The position numbers and the translations under genes were made by a program. From an uncultured Bacillota bacterium (GTDB lineage Bacteria; Bacillota; Clostridia; Christensenellales; UBA1242), in contig URWY01000001.1 of assembly GCA_900551705.1 (NCBI GenBank), positions 1-64,000 of the forward strand: 64,000 nt of DNA, in the 5' to 3' direction. The notes under the pieces are model-generated. The model saw only the letters and a program-made list of their open reading frames with translations. It was not told the origin of the DNA and made no database searches. Positions within the stretch are counted from its first letter, which is position 1; the number at the start of each line of letters is the position of its first letter. This document shows positions 28,692 through 36,843 of this stretch, piece after piece.

Positions 28692-30697
28692 TTTTAAAAA
28701 AGATAAAATTTCATAACTTTAGACCATTTATTGGTGATCAAACTATAGATTTATCATCTGAAGATAAAGAAAAGAATGTTACAGTTATTTTGGGTTCTAA
28801 TACATTTGGAAAAACAACATTTGTTTTATCTTTTATATGGTGTTTATATGGAGATAGTAGATTTTCTCGACCAAATGAAATTCTTAACAAGAAGGTTGAG
28901 AAGGAAATGGGGTATGGAGAACAAAAAACTGCTTCTGTAGAAATAGAATTTGAAGATGATGGTGTCTATTATACAGTTATTAGGTCTCAAATGTTTACAA
29001 TGGGGAGTAATAGAACGCTAACAACAAATGGTAGCGATGTTAAAATGACCTATGTTGAAGATTCAATGACAAAGTCTGTTGGTAATTTAAAACATCAAGT
29101 AGAAGAAGCAATAGAGGCTATTTTGCCAAAAGATTTATCACCATTTTTCTTCTTTGAAGGTGAAAAAGGCAATGAAATTCCAAAAGCGGATTTAGGTAAA
29201 TCGGTTAGAACCTTATTGGGGCTTGAGGCTTTTGAAAAAATGAGAGAACATATTCATGGTTCGGGTTCAAACTACAATACAGATAGCGTTATGGGTAGAT
29301 ATGCGGCTAAGATAAGTGAAAAAAGTGGAAAGGATGCAAAAAATGCTCTTCAAAATAAAAAACAGGCAGAAGAAGAGCTTCAAAGTACTAATACTAGAAT
29401 TAAAGAAATAGAAAATGATATAAAAGATTATTCTGACAAGATTGAAATGATAAATACAGAGTTAAGGAATGCTGAACCTACTAAAGCTTTACAAGAGAAA
29501 AGAGATTCTATACTTGCAGAAACACAAAGATTAAAAGAAAGTTTGAATTCTAGTATGAAAAAATTCCTAACATCATTTAGTAAAAATTCATTACCATTGT
29601 TAGTTTCATCGTTTACAGAAAAAGCCAGAGAAAGATTAAAGGAAATGGATATTGCGGATAAAGGAATAAAGGGAATAGAAGCACCTGCCATTTACGAATT
29701 ATTGAAAAGAGGAACTTGTCTTTGTGGGACCCAACTAAATGAAGGTAGTATTGCCTATAAAAACGTTAAAGATTATATAGATTATATTCCACCTAAAAAC
29801 GTAGGAACTCTTGCGGCTGAAATGTTAGAAAATATTGACAAATTTGACGAATGCGCCAAAGATTATGTGGAAGAATTTGAAGAATTATACAAAGAAATTC
29901 AAAAGATTAAAACAAGAATTAATGATTTGGAAAGAGAAGAAAAAAGAGTTTTGTTTGAGATTTCAAGAATTGGTAGTATAGACACTTCAAATTTAGAAAG
30001 TGATTTGTCTTCGTATAATTCAAGAATTAAAGATTTAAAAGAAGAAAAAGAATTAAAACTAATAAAAATTGGATCTTTACAAAATAGAATTGAAAATGCG
30101 GAAAAAGATTTTAATACAGCTCAGAGCAAAAATGTGTCTAATGAAAAATTTCAAACATACTTCAAATATGCGGAATCAATATATATTTGGTTAAATAACA
30201 ATTATAATTCAAAAGAAAACACAATGAGAGAGCGTTTAAGCAAATATATTAATGAGCTATATAACGAAATGTATAGCGGAACTCGTGATGTTTCAATTGA
30301 TAAAAATTATAATATTCACATGTTATATGAAGGTGAAGAGAGTGCGACTACTGGATTATTAAAGACCATCCAATATTGTGCATATGTAGCATCTTTGGTA
30401 AAATTATCTAAAGAGGTTATGTTAGAGAGAAATAATGATGATCCGTTATCGGATCCTCAAAATAAAAGTGAAAAATACCCATTAGTTTTTGATGCTGTAT
30501 TTTCTACTGCAGATGAAGAACATACACCTAAAATTGCAAAAACATTGGCTGAAAGTACAGAACAACTTGTTTTTGCTGTGATGAGAAAAGACTGGACATT
30601 AGCAGAATCTGGCTTAATTGGAAAGGTTGGTAGATTTTATGAGCTTGAAAAAATAGATGAGTGGGAAGTAAAAATTGTGGAGGTGAATAATGGATAA
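28688..30697 (+). CDS. DndD/SMC-like AAA ATPase
   Basis: A 669-aa protein. The opening ILKKIKFHNFRPFIG with Walker A GSNTFGKTT (36-44) is the RecF/SMC-type ABC head of DndD proteins; the usual N-G before GK is T-F here. Long coiled coils run from ~205 to ~275 and ~405 to ~480, separated by a CLCG motif like a zinc-hook apex. The second half of the head lies near the C-terminus (YPLVFDAVFSTADEEHTPKIA). DndD homologues act with phosphorothioate systems, either in modification or restriction. It overlaps both neighbours by a few bases. Confidence 0.8.
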   Translation: MILKKIKFHNFRPFIGDQTIDLSSEDKEKNVTVILGSNTFGKTTFVLSFIWCLYGDSRFSRPNEILNKKVEKEMGYGEQKTASVEIEFEDDGVYYTVIRSQMFTMGSNRTLTTNGSDVKMTYVEDSMTKSVGNLKHQVEEAIEAILPKDLSPFFFFEGEKGNEIPKADLGKSVRTLLGLEAFEKMREHIHGSGSNYNTDSVMGRYAAKISEKSGKDAKNALQNKKQAEEELQSTNTRIKEIENDIKDYSDKIEMINTELRNAEPTKALQEKRDSILAETQRLKESLNSSMKKFLTSFSKNSLPLLVSSFTEKARERLKEMDIADKGIKGIEAPAIYELLKRGTCLCGTQLNEGSIAYKNVKDYIDYIPPKNVGTLAAEMLENIDKFDECAKDYVEEFEELYKEIQKIKTRINDLEREEKRVLFEISRIGSIDTSNLESDLSSYNSRIKDLKEEKELKLIKIGSLQNRIENAEKDFNTAQSKNVSNEKFQTYFKYAESIYIWLNNNYNSKENTMRERLSKYINELYNEMYSGTRDVSIDKNYNIHMLYEGEESATTGLLKTIQYCAYVASLVKLSKEVMLERNNDDPLSDPQNKSEKYPLVFDAVFSTADEEHTPKIAKTLAESTEQLVFAVMRKDWTLAESGLIGKVGRFYELEKIDEWEVKIVEVNNG

Positions 30698-31256
30698 CAT
30701 TATTGAAAAGGGTTCTAGGAATGGTTTGTTTACCAGAGAAATTGAACTAAATAATAGATATGCCACAATTATAAGGTATTTAAAAGAGGAAGTTAATATA
30801 TTCTCATCTTTTAGAGATGCGTACTTAAATGCAGCAATAATTGGTTTTTTAAAAAATACTAATACTTCTAATTTTAAATTAAATGAAAATGTAAAACCAG
30901 CATCAATATTTCCTAATGAATTATCAGCAAGAAGGGCTGATTTAAGATTTGTTTTTAGAATAATAATGGCTGTTAAAGATGAAGATGATTATAAAATTGA
31001 TGATTACATGAATAGAACATTTAGAGACGGCTCTGAAGAAGATTCATATAGTGGATTAGATGAAAAAATGGAAATATTCAATACATATGTTTGTAAGGGA
31101 TTAGATTATCTTTATAATAAGTTTGAGAATATTCATAACCAAGAAGAAATTGTTAATACTTTATATGAAATATTGAGAGATATTGGTATAGAATCTGGTT
31201 TGGTTGTTACAGATGGATTACCTGATTTTGATGTTAATGATATTATAGTTGAATAG
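30690..31256 (+). CDS. Hypothetical protein, 188 aa, in the defence operon
   Basis: The start overlaps the DndD-like gene by 8 bp. The sequence opens IEKGSRNGLFTREIELNNRYATIIRYLKEE and is acidic and mainly helical, ending DFDVNDIIVE. No catalytic motif is obvious. DndE-like proteins are small helical DNA binders, but I see no clear DndE signature. By position it is part of the restriction half. Confidence 0.7.
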   Translation: MDNIIEKGSRNGLFTREIELNNRYATIIRYLKEEVNIFSSFRDAYLNAAIIGFLKNTNTSNFKLNENVKPASIFPNELSARRADLRFVFRIIMAVKDEDDYKIDDYMNRTFRDGSEEDSYSGLDEKMEIFNTYVCKGLDYLYNKFENIHNQEEIVNTLYEILRDIGIESGLVVTDGLPDFDVNDIIVE

Positions 31257-31292
31257 TATTCGAAAGGATAAAATAAAAACGAAGGAGAAATT

Positions 31293-32195
31293 ATGGAGGA
31301 ATTTTTTGATTTCACATTTGATGACATAAAAAAAATACATGTAGATAATTTTTGCCAACGAGATCAAATGGTATCTTCTAATTTCTTAGCATATAAAGAA
31401 AATTTTTTATATAAAAAACAAGAAATAGATGAATCCTTGTTGGGAGAATCTTTTCCGCCTATTGAAGAGATTCCGAATAAGTTTACTGATTTGGTTTTTG
31501 ATAACAATTCAAGATATTATGTTGAAGATTTAACATTGAGAAATTATTTGTTAGAAAATACTACACCATACAAAATTGAAATTTTTAACAATGTTATAGA
31601 GGAATCTTCATGGGGGAATTTATTATGTAAAATTTCTATACTTTTATTGACACTATATCCTGATAAAAGAGAAAATATTTGTGAGTTTAAATGTAATTGG
31701 ACAAAGTCTGTTATGTTTAGTCAAAGCATGAAGACAAACTTTAAATCTATATTTAAGGGGTTATATATAAATTGTAATCATACAGCTGTACATGCGTGTT
31801 GGTTTTTACAAGACATTTTAGATTTTTTTGAAATTGATAAATCTAAAGTTTTATTTATAATTCATAGGCCGTGTGGGTCTGAAGACACAGAAATTAAACA
31901 AAAATTAAAGAACTTTTTCGTTCGAGGATTTGCCTATTATTTGATTACTAATAAAAATAAAACACTAGAGAAAGCAAAAAAAATAATCAATGTAATAGAT
32001 AAACATTTGAATCCTATTTTGGCGGGTTTGTCAAAGAGCTATAATGATTTATTTTTGTTTAATAACAATATGATTGTTATTAATTACACAAAAAAGGTTA
32101 GAGATAAATTATCAACAATTTCATCTTATAGTGATGATAATAAACGAATTTTAAATAAATATTTGGATTATTTGGTAGCGTACTATAAGATATAA
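31293..32195 (+). CDS. Unrecognised protein, 300 aa, last gene of the defence operon
   Basis: It starts 36 bp after the previous gene behind AAGGAGAAATT and ends before the operon terminator at 32268-32298. The product is mixed alpha/beta, with NCNHTAVHACWFLQDILDF in the middle (two cysteines, two histidines), an IIHRPCGSED segment and a helical C-terminal third. There is no Walker motif or known nuclease signature. I do not recognise the family. Its place suggests an added effector or regulator. Confidence 0.7.
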   Translation: MEEFFDFTFDDIKKIHVDNFCQRDQMVSSNFLAYKENFLYKKQEIDESLLGESFPPIEEIPNKFTDLVFDNNSRYYVEDLTLRNYLLENTTPYKIEIFNNVIEESSWGNLLCKISILLLTLYPDKRENICEFKCNWTKSVMFSQSMKTNFKSIFKGLYINCNHTAVHACWFLQDILDFFEIDKSKVLFIIHRPCGSEDTEIKQKLKNFFVRGFAYYLITNKNKTLEKAKKIINVIDKHLNPILAGLSKSYNDLFLFNNNMIVINYTKKVRDKLSTISSYSDDNKRILNKYLDYLVAYYKI

Positions 32196-32212
32196 GTGGG
32201 AATAAAATTATT

Positions 32213-32243
32213 CATTGTCTCTCTTTTTGAGATAAAAGAAAAA
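32213..32243. repeat. 31-bp direct repeat, copy A
   Basis: Begins CATTGTCTCTCTTTTTG and ends GATAAAAGAAAAA; 30 of 31 bases match copy B at 34549-34579. The pair brackets the DUF2075 gene. Confidence 0.75.
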
Positions 32244-32267
32244 TAAAAAATTTAATAGAAATTAAAA

Positions 32268-32298
32268 GAAGAGTTCAAATGTTGAGCTCTTCTTTTTT
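32268..32298 (+). terminator. Terminator of the defence operon
   Basis: GAAGAGTTCAA pairs with TTGAGCTCTTC (11 bp, one G-U) around ATG, then TTTTTT. Confidence 0.85.
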
Positions 32299-32362
32299 AT
32301 ACTTTGATTATAAAATTTTAATTAAATTTTGAAAATTTGAGAAAATTATTACAAATGTGTGT

Positions 32363-32368
32363 TATACT
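32363..32368 (+). promoter_or_regulatory. -10 box of the DUF2075 gene
   Basis: TATACT preceded by TGT (extended -10). A TTGAGA lies 20 nt upstream. This places the in-frame TTG at 32337 inside the promoter. Confidence 0.4.
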
Positions 32369-32372
32369 GTCT

Positions 32373-34541
32373 TTGTCAAGTATATTAAAGGATAGGATAA
32401 ATACGAAAAAAAGTCCACGATGTTTATTTAATAGTGATTTTGAAAATTTTTTAAGTTTAGATACAAGTGCAATACTAGGAACTTTATGTGATAGTTATCA
32501 TGGAACTGCGCTTACTACTACAATAGAAGCATGGAAATCTGAAATTGGAATATTGAAAAACGTTGTTTCAAAATTAAATGATGACAGAGGTCAGATTGTT
32601 TTTGAGTATGATATTCCACGTTTGGGTAAAAGAATTGACTCTGTACTACTTTATAGGGGTATAGTATTTTGTCTTGAATTTAAAGTGGGTGAGTCTAAAG
32701 TTTTAGAAATGGATGTTGACCAAGTATTGGATTATGCTTTAGATTTAAAGAACTTCCATAAACTTAGCAGAGATAAAGTTATTGCGCCGATTTTAATCGC
32801 AACAAAATATACAAATAGAACAGATACTATACAAATGTCAGTTTATGATGATAGCGTAATTAATCCACTGGTTACAGGTGAATTTGGAGTTTTAGAGTTA
32901 ATAGAAAAAGTTTTAGATAGATTTCCAAATGAAGAAATTGTAGATGCTAATTGGATAATAAGCCCATATGCTCCAACGCCAACAATTGTTGAAGCGGCTA
33001 AAAAACTTTATGAAAATCATTCGGTTGAAGATATTACAAGACATGAAGCAGATGATGTTTCAACTGATAGAACAATTAAATATATCCTTGATGTAATTCA
33101 AAAAAGTAAAACCAATAGAGAAAAGAGTATTTGTTTTGTAACGGGTGTTCCTGGTGCAGGAAAAACTTTGGTTGGACTTGATATTGCTGTTCGACAAACA
33201 TATCAAGGAAGTGATAAGCCAGTTGAAGATGAAGGTGCTGTTTATCTTTCAGGAAATGGTCCATTGGTTGCTGTTTTGAATGAAGCTTTGGCGAAAGATA
33301 ATTTCAAGAAGTGTAAAGATAAAGGTGAAAATAAGAAATTATCAGATTCTCGCAGAGAGGTTGGAAAATTTATTCAAATAATTCATCGTTATCGTGATAA
33401 TATGCTAGCAAAAATAAAAAATCCAGTAGAAAATGGAGTGCTGGAAATTGATCCTGAAAAGGCTATAAAACTTGCTGAATCTGGTTATGGTGAAGTAGAA
33501 CACGTTGCTATTTTTGATGAAGCACAACGTTCATGGACAAAGAAAAGATTGGCTGATTATTTAAAAAGAGGTGGAACGTATGGAAATAAATTAAAAGTTC
33601 CAAACTTTCCATTATCTGAGGCTGCGTTTTTGATTTGGCCATTAGATCAACGTGAAGACTGGGCAACAATAGTTTGTTTGGTTGGTGGCGGTCAAGAAAT
33701 TAACACAGGTGAAGCGGGAATATCTGAATGGATAAAAGCTTTGAATGATATATTTCCACATTGGAAAGTTCATATTTCTCCAAAGCTAACAGAGCCTGAA
33801 TACGCAGAGGGTAAAGTTAATGAATTGTTAGAAAAGAATAATAATGTTTCATATTCTGATGATTTACATTTGAGTGTTTCACTTCGTTCGTATAGAGCAG
33901 AAAAATTATCCGCATTTGTTCATTCAATGCTTTCATTTGAATCTAATGCTGCAGAACTTTATAATGAAATAAAAGATAAGTATCCAATAGTTTTAGCCAG
34001 GGATATGGAAAAAGCTAAAAAGTGGTTGCACGAAAAAGTTAGAGGGACTGAACGTACGGGTGTTTTAGTAACAAAAGAATCTGCAAGATTTAAACCACTT
34101 GGTATACATATACTTGAAGCGGGTGATGAAAATGCAGTGCACTGGTTCCTTGAAGATAAAGTTGATACTAGATCATCAAACTATTTAGAAGATGCTGCAA
34201 CAGAAATTCAAGTTCAAGGTTTGGAACTTGATTATACTTGCGTGTTGTGGGATGCAGATATGAGATGTAATAACGACAAATGGCGTTATTATAAATTTAA
34301 TGGACAAACAAAATGGGTTGAACAAACACCTGATACAGAAAATAAGCAAGAATTAATTAAATACATGTTAAACGCATATAGGGTTCTTTTAACACGTGCT
34401 AGAGTAGGTATGGTTATTTGTGTTCCAACAGGTAATCCAAATAAAAATCCAAGCGGATATTGGGAAGATAGTACTAGGTTGCCTGAATATTATGATGGAA
34501 CTTATGAGTATTTAAAAAGTTTAGGTATTGAAGAAATATAA
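32373..34541 (+). CDS. PD-(D/E)xK nuclease and DUF2075 (Schlafen-type AAA) helicase
   Basis: A ~722-aa protein. An N-terminal nuclease-like region contains GKRIDSVLLYRGIVFCLEFKVGES (D then E-x-K). From ~250 an SF1-like ATPase follows: TGVPGAGKTLVG, IFDEAQRSWTK (Walker B), VCLVGGGQEINTGEAG, and LLTRARVGMVICVP near the end, the DUF2075 pattern. Such proteins occur widely in defence islands. The start is unclear: recognisable homology begins near 32420 (LFNSDFENFL), the longest frame starts in the promoter, an AAAGGATAGG lies at about 32388, and no ATG follows in frame. TTG 32373 is a guess; a small N-terminal frame disruption is possible. Confidence 0.8.
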   Translation: MSSILKDRINTKKSPRCLFNSDFENFLSLDTSAILGTLCDSYHGTALTTTIEAWKSEIGILKNVVSKLNDDRGQIVFEYDIPRLGKRIDSVLLYRGIVFCLEFKVGESKVLEMDVDQVLDYALDLKNFHKLSRDKVIAPILIATKYTNRTDTIQMSVYDDSVINPLVTGEFGVLELIEKVLDRFPNEEIVDANWIISPYAPTPTIVEAAKKLYENHSVEDITRHEADDVSTDRTIKYILDVIQKSKTNREKSICFVTGVPGAGKTLVGLDIAVRQTYQGSDKPVEDEGAVYLSGNGPLVAVLNEALAKDNFKKCKDKGENKKLSDSRREVGKFIQIIHRYRDNMLAKIKNPVENGVLEIDPEKAIKLAESGYGEVEHVAIFDEAQRSWTKKRLADYLKRGGTYGNKLKVPNFPLSEAAFLIWPLDQREDWATIVCLVGGGQEINTGEAGISEWIKALNDIFPHWKVHISPKLTEPEYAEGKVNELLEKNNNVSYSDDLHLSVSLRSYRAEKLSAFVHSMLSFESNAAELYNEIKDKYPIVLARDMEKAKKWLHEKVRGTERTGVLVTKESARFKPLGIHILEAGDENAVHWFLEDKVDTRSSNYLEDAATEIQVQGLELDYTCVLWDADMRCNNDKWRYYKFNGQTKWVEQTPDTENKQELIKYMLNAYRVLLTRARVGMVICVPTGNPNKNPSGYWEDSTRLPEYYDGTYEYLKSLGIEEI

Positions 34542-34548
34542 AGGTGCT

Positions 34549-34579
34549 CATTGTCTCTCTTTTTGCGATAAAAGAAAAA
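34549..34579. repeat. 31-bp direct repeat, copy B
   Basis: Matches 32213-32243 except one base (GCGATAAAAG in place of GAGATAAAAG). It begins 7 bp after the DUF2075 stop codon. Confidence 0.75.
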
Positions 34580-34638
34580 AGTGGCTGAAAAATCTGGCAA
34601 TAAAATTGAATTTTTAAAAATAATTTATATGGCTAAAT

Positions 34639-34665
34639 CTCTGATAAAATCAGAGGTTTTCTTTT
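34639..34665 (+). terminator. Terminator after the DUF2075 gene
   Basis: CTCTGAT pairs with ATCAGAG around AAA, followed by a T-rich tract ending in seven T. Confidence 0.75.
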
Positions 34666-34728
34666 TTTATGTAAAGAAATCCAGTGTAAAAAGTGACTTA
34701 TAAAACCCCTTATATAGAGGAGGTTTTT

Positions 34729-34761
34729 ATGAGTAAGAAGAATAAAATCGGAAGAATATAA
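34729..34761 (+). CDS. Ten-residue leader peptide ahead of the recombinase genes
   Basis: MSKKNKIGRI then stop, behind the very strong site GAGGAGGTTTTT. The length and strong ribosome binding site suggest a leader peptide or a remnant start. No function is known to me. Confidence 0.4.
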   Translation: MSKKNKIGRI

Positions 34762-34784
34762 AAGCTTAATTTACTAAGCAGGAA

Positions 34785-34930
34785 AAGGAGTGACGTAAAT
34801 TGTTTTTTATGTGGCTAAAACCCGCTAGATATGGACACTTTTAGTGCCGTCACGCATTTTGTACGTGCCAGCACATTGACTCAATTTGCATCTCTCCGCT
34901 TTTCGCCACAACTGGGAAACCCAGTTTGTC
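34785..34930. other. Structured region upstream of the recombinase
   Basis: It contains a second site AAAAGGAG followed by a possible 14-codon TTG frame (34800 onward: FFMWLKPARYGHF), the inverted pair GTGACG (34790-34795) / CGTCAC (34848-34853), and a hairpin AACTGGG/CCCAGTT with triloop AAA (34910-34926). Base composition is richer in GC than its surroundings. It may be regulatory leader RNA, a conserved mobile-element segment or part of an old gene. Confidence 0.4.
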
Positions 34931-35001
34931 TTTATTGAACATTTTATTTAATAAGAAAAAATTTCATTGCCCCTCTAATTGCAATGAAAAGGAAATCTTA
35001 T

Positions 35002-35250
35002 ATGAATAAAAACATACAAATAATAAATTTACTAAATAGAGATGAGAAAATAACAAAGATTGAAATAGATAAAACTACTTTAGAAATAGGTGCTTATTTT
35101 TTAAAAAACATACTTAAAAATTTTTTGAGAGATAATGGAGATATAGAGAAAATTAAAAAAGAATATACAGGTTTTGATTGGACTTGTGAAAGCGTTTGTA
35201 ATATGTGTGTTTGTGATAATTCAAAAAGGAGTAAAACAAGTGAAAAGTAA
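35002..35250 (+). CDS. Small hypothetical protein, 82 aa, coupled to the recombinase
   Basis: ATG 35002 behind AAAAGGAAA is preferred over the ATG at 34984, which overlaps that site. The product has a helical middle (EIGAYFLKNILKNFLRDNGD) and a C-terminal CESVCNMCVCD cluster that may bind metal. The end overlaps the recombinase start by 11 bp, so the two are translationally coupled. It may be a recombination directionality factor or regulator; no family recognised. Confidence 0.6.
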   Translation: MNKNIQIINLLNRDEKITKIEIDKTTLEIGAYFLKNILKNFLRDNGDIEKIKKEYTGFDWTCESVCNMCVCDNSKRSKTSEK

Positions 35251-36843
35251 AGTGGTAATATATGCAAGATTCAGTTCTCATAGCCAAACAGAACAATCAA
35301 TTGAAGGACAACTCCGTGAATGTTATGAGTTTGCAAAACGAAATGATTATGTGGTTGTAAATGAGTATATAGACCGAGCAATTTCTGGTATGACTGATAA
35401 TCGACCAGCATTCTTGCAAATGATTGAAGATAGCAAAAAGAAAGAGTTTGAATATGTGCTAGTTTACCAATTAGATAGATTTGCAAGAAGTAGATATGAT
35501 AGTGCTAATTACAAAGCAAAGCTAAAAAAGAATGGAGTTAGAGTATTGTCTGCAAGAGAAAATATTTCAGATGATGCTAGCGGTGTGCTAATGGAATCTG
35601 TGCTAGAAGGTATGGCTGAATACTATTCCAAAGAACTTGGTCAAAAAGTAAGACGAGGAATAAATGAAAGTTTAATCAAAGGTAACTACATTGGTGGAAG
35701 TGTTAATCTAGGATACAAGATTATTGACAAAAAATGGGCGGTAGAACCGCAAGAAGCAATCCTTGTGGAAGAAGTATTCAAACAGTATGCTAATGGTAAA
35801 TTTGCAAAAGAAATTTGCGATGATTTGAATAAAAATGGATTTAAGAACAAACAAGGCAAAAAGTTTACAGTTGAGATAATTGCGAAAATGCTTCGCAATA
35901 GAAAATATATTGGTGAATTTAATTGTAAAGGAATAGTTTATAATGATATTGTTCCGCCAATCATAAGCAAGGAATTATTTGATAAATACAATAAAATTAT
36001 GGATCAACATAAACATAGACAAAAGCACAAAAATAGAGTTGATGATTACATATTAAGTAGCAAGCTATATTGTGGATATTGTGGTTGCACTATGACAGCT
36101 GAATCTGGTAATGGAAAATGTGGGACAAAACATAGATATTATAAATGTAGGAATCGTAAGCATTTAATAAAAGAATGCGAAAGTAAAACAATTAGAAAGG
36201 ATTATATTGAAAATCTAATTGTTGATGTAACAAAGAAACATATTCTAACAAAATCAAGAGTAGATCAAATAGCAAACTTAATTGCAAAACAATATAATGC
36301 CGAATTGGGAGAAAATTTAGAACTTGCAAATTTACAGGCACAATTAAATAGATTGACAAACAAATTGAGTCTTTAATTACTGCGATTATGAATGGATTAA
36401 ATTCCAAATCGATTGAATTGAAAATTAAACAATTAGAAAATGAAAAATCCATTTTAACAGAAAAAATGGTTTTATCAGAATCGCACCAAACGAAGCCAAT
36501 AAAACCAGAAGATATAAAACACTTTATATATTATTTTATGAGTAAGGATTACTCAAATCACAATGAAAGAGTGGAGTTCCTTACCAAGTTTATATCAAAA
36601 ATAATTTATTATAATGACAGACTAATAATTATTTATAATACAAAACAAAACGATAGCGAAGAAATAGTAATTAACAGCAAAGAAGATATAGAAAAGATTC
36701 AGAATACAATAAAAAATTTAGAAGAAAAAAAGTCGCTTGGCGAAATTCACGCCGAACGACAGGTTAATGGCGGGACAGTAAGGGACTCGAACCCCAGGAT
36801 GTTTTCACATCAATGGTTTTCAAGTTTTTTACGCACGAGTTAG
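35240..36843 (+). pseudogene. Large serine recombinase, split by a one-base frameshift
   Basis: GTG 35240 lies behind AAAAGGAG. The first frame (to 36376) holds the resolvase domain with YARFSSHSQTEQSIEGQ (Ser12 likely nucleophile), YVLVYQLDRFARSR, the recombinase domain and a zinc ribbon (LYCGYCGCTM, then CRNRK). It stops early after NRLTNKL. The next frame (from ~36365: IESLITAIMNGLN onward) continues the same coiled-coil C-terminus. One A missing from the AAA at 36362-36364 would restore a single ~500-aa protein. The second frame then runs into the tRNA-Ser remnant before stopping at 36843. Large serine recombinases insert elements at one site. This copy is probably inactive unless the shift is a sequencing error or programmed. 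Confidence 0.85.
36768..36824 (-). pseudogene. 3' half of a tRNA-Ser(TGA), with right island attachment repeat
   Basis: On the minus strand it reads from the anticodon loop CTTGAAA through the long variable arm (TTGATGTGAAAACATCC), T-loop GGTTCGAGTCC and a GTCCCGCCA end. It is close to the intact tRNA-Ser(TGA) at 37752-37839. The 5' half is absent. TGGCGGGAC (36768-36776) equals the left island end. Confidence 0.75.

Larger units (their letters stand above)
17061..36776. mobile_element. Integrated genomic island (~19.7 kb) with phosphorothioate-defence cargo
   Basis: The 9-bp sequence TGGCGGGAC occurs at 17061-17069 and again at 36768-36776. On the right it leads into the 3' half of a tRNA-Ser(TGA)-like sequence on the minus strand. 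On the left it abuts a repeat element that elsewhere sits directly 3' of a tRNA-Ser. A large serine recombinase gene ends next to the right repeat. The genes between are defence and mobility genes with, by eye, more AT-rich codons than their neighbours. I infer a recombinase-driven insertion at the 3' end of a tRNA-Ser locus. The recombinase frameshift suggests the island can no longer move by itself. Confidence 0.7.

Noticed and set aside
19198..31256. BREX system
   Set aside because: A large P-loop ATPase and PAPS-reductase-like protein occur in some BREX types, but pglZ, brxL and a methyltransferase are missing, while a cysteine desulfurase, DUF4007 and a DndD-like gene are present.
35174..35239. 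Longer recombinase start
   Set aside because: The extra 22 residues are hydrophobic and fall inside the upstream gene; GTG 35240 has AAAAGGAG and gives the standard resolvase N-terminus.
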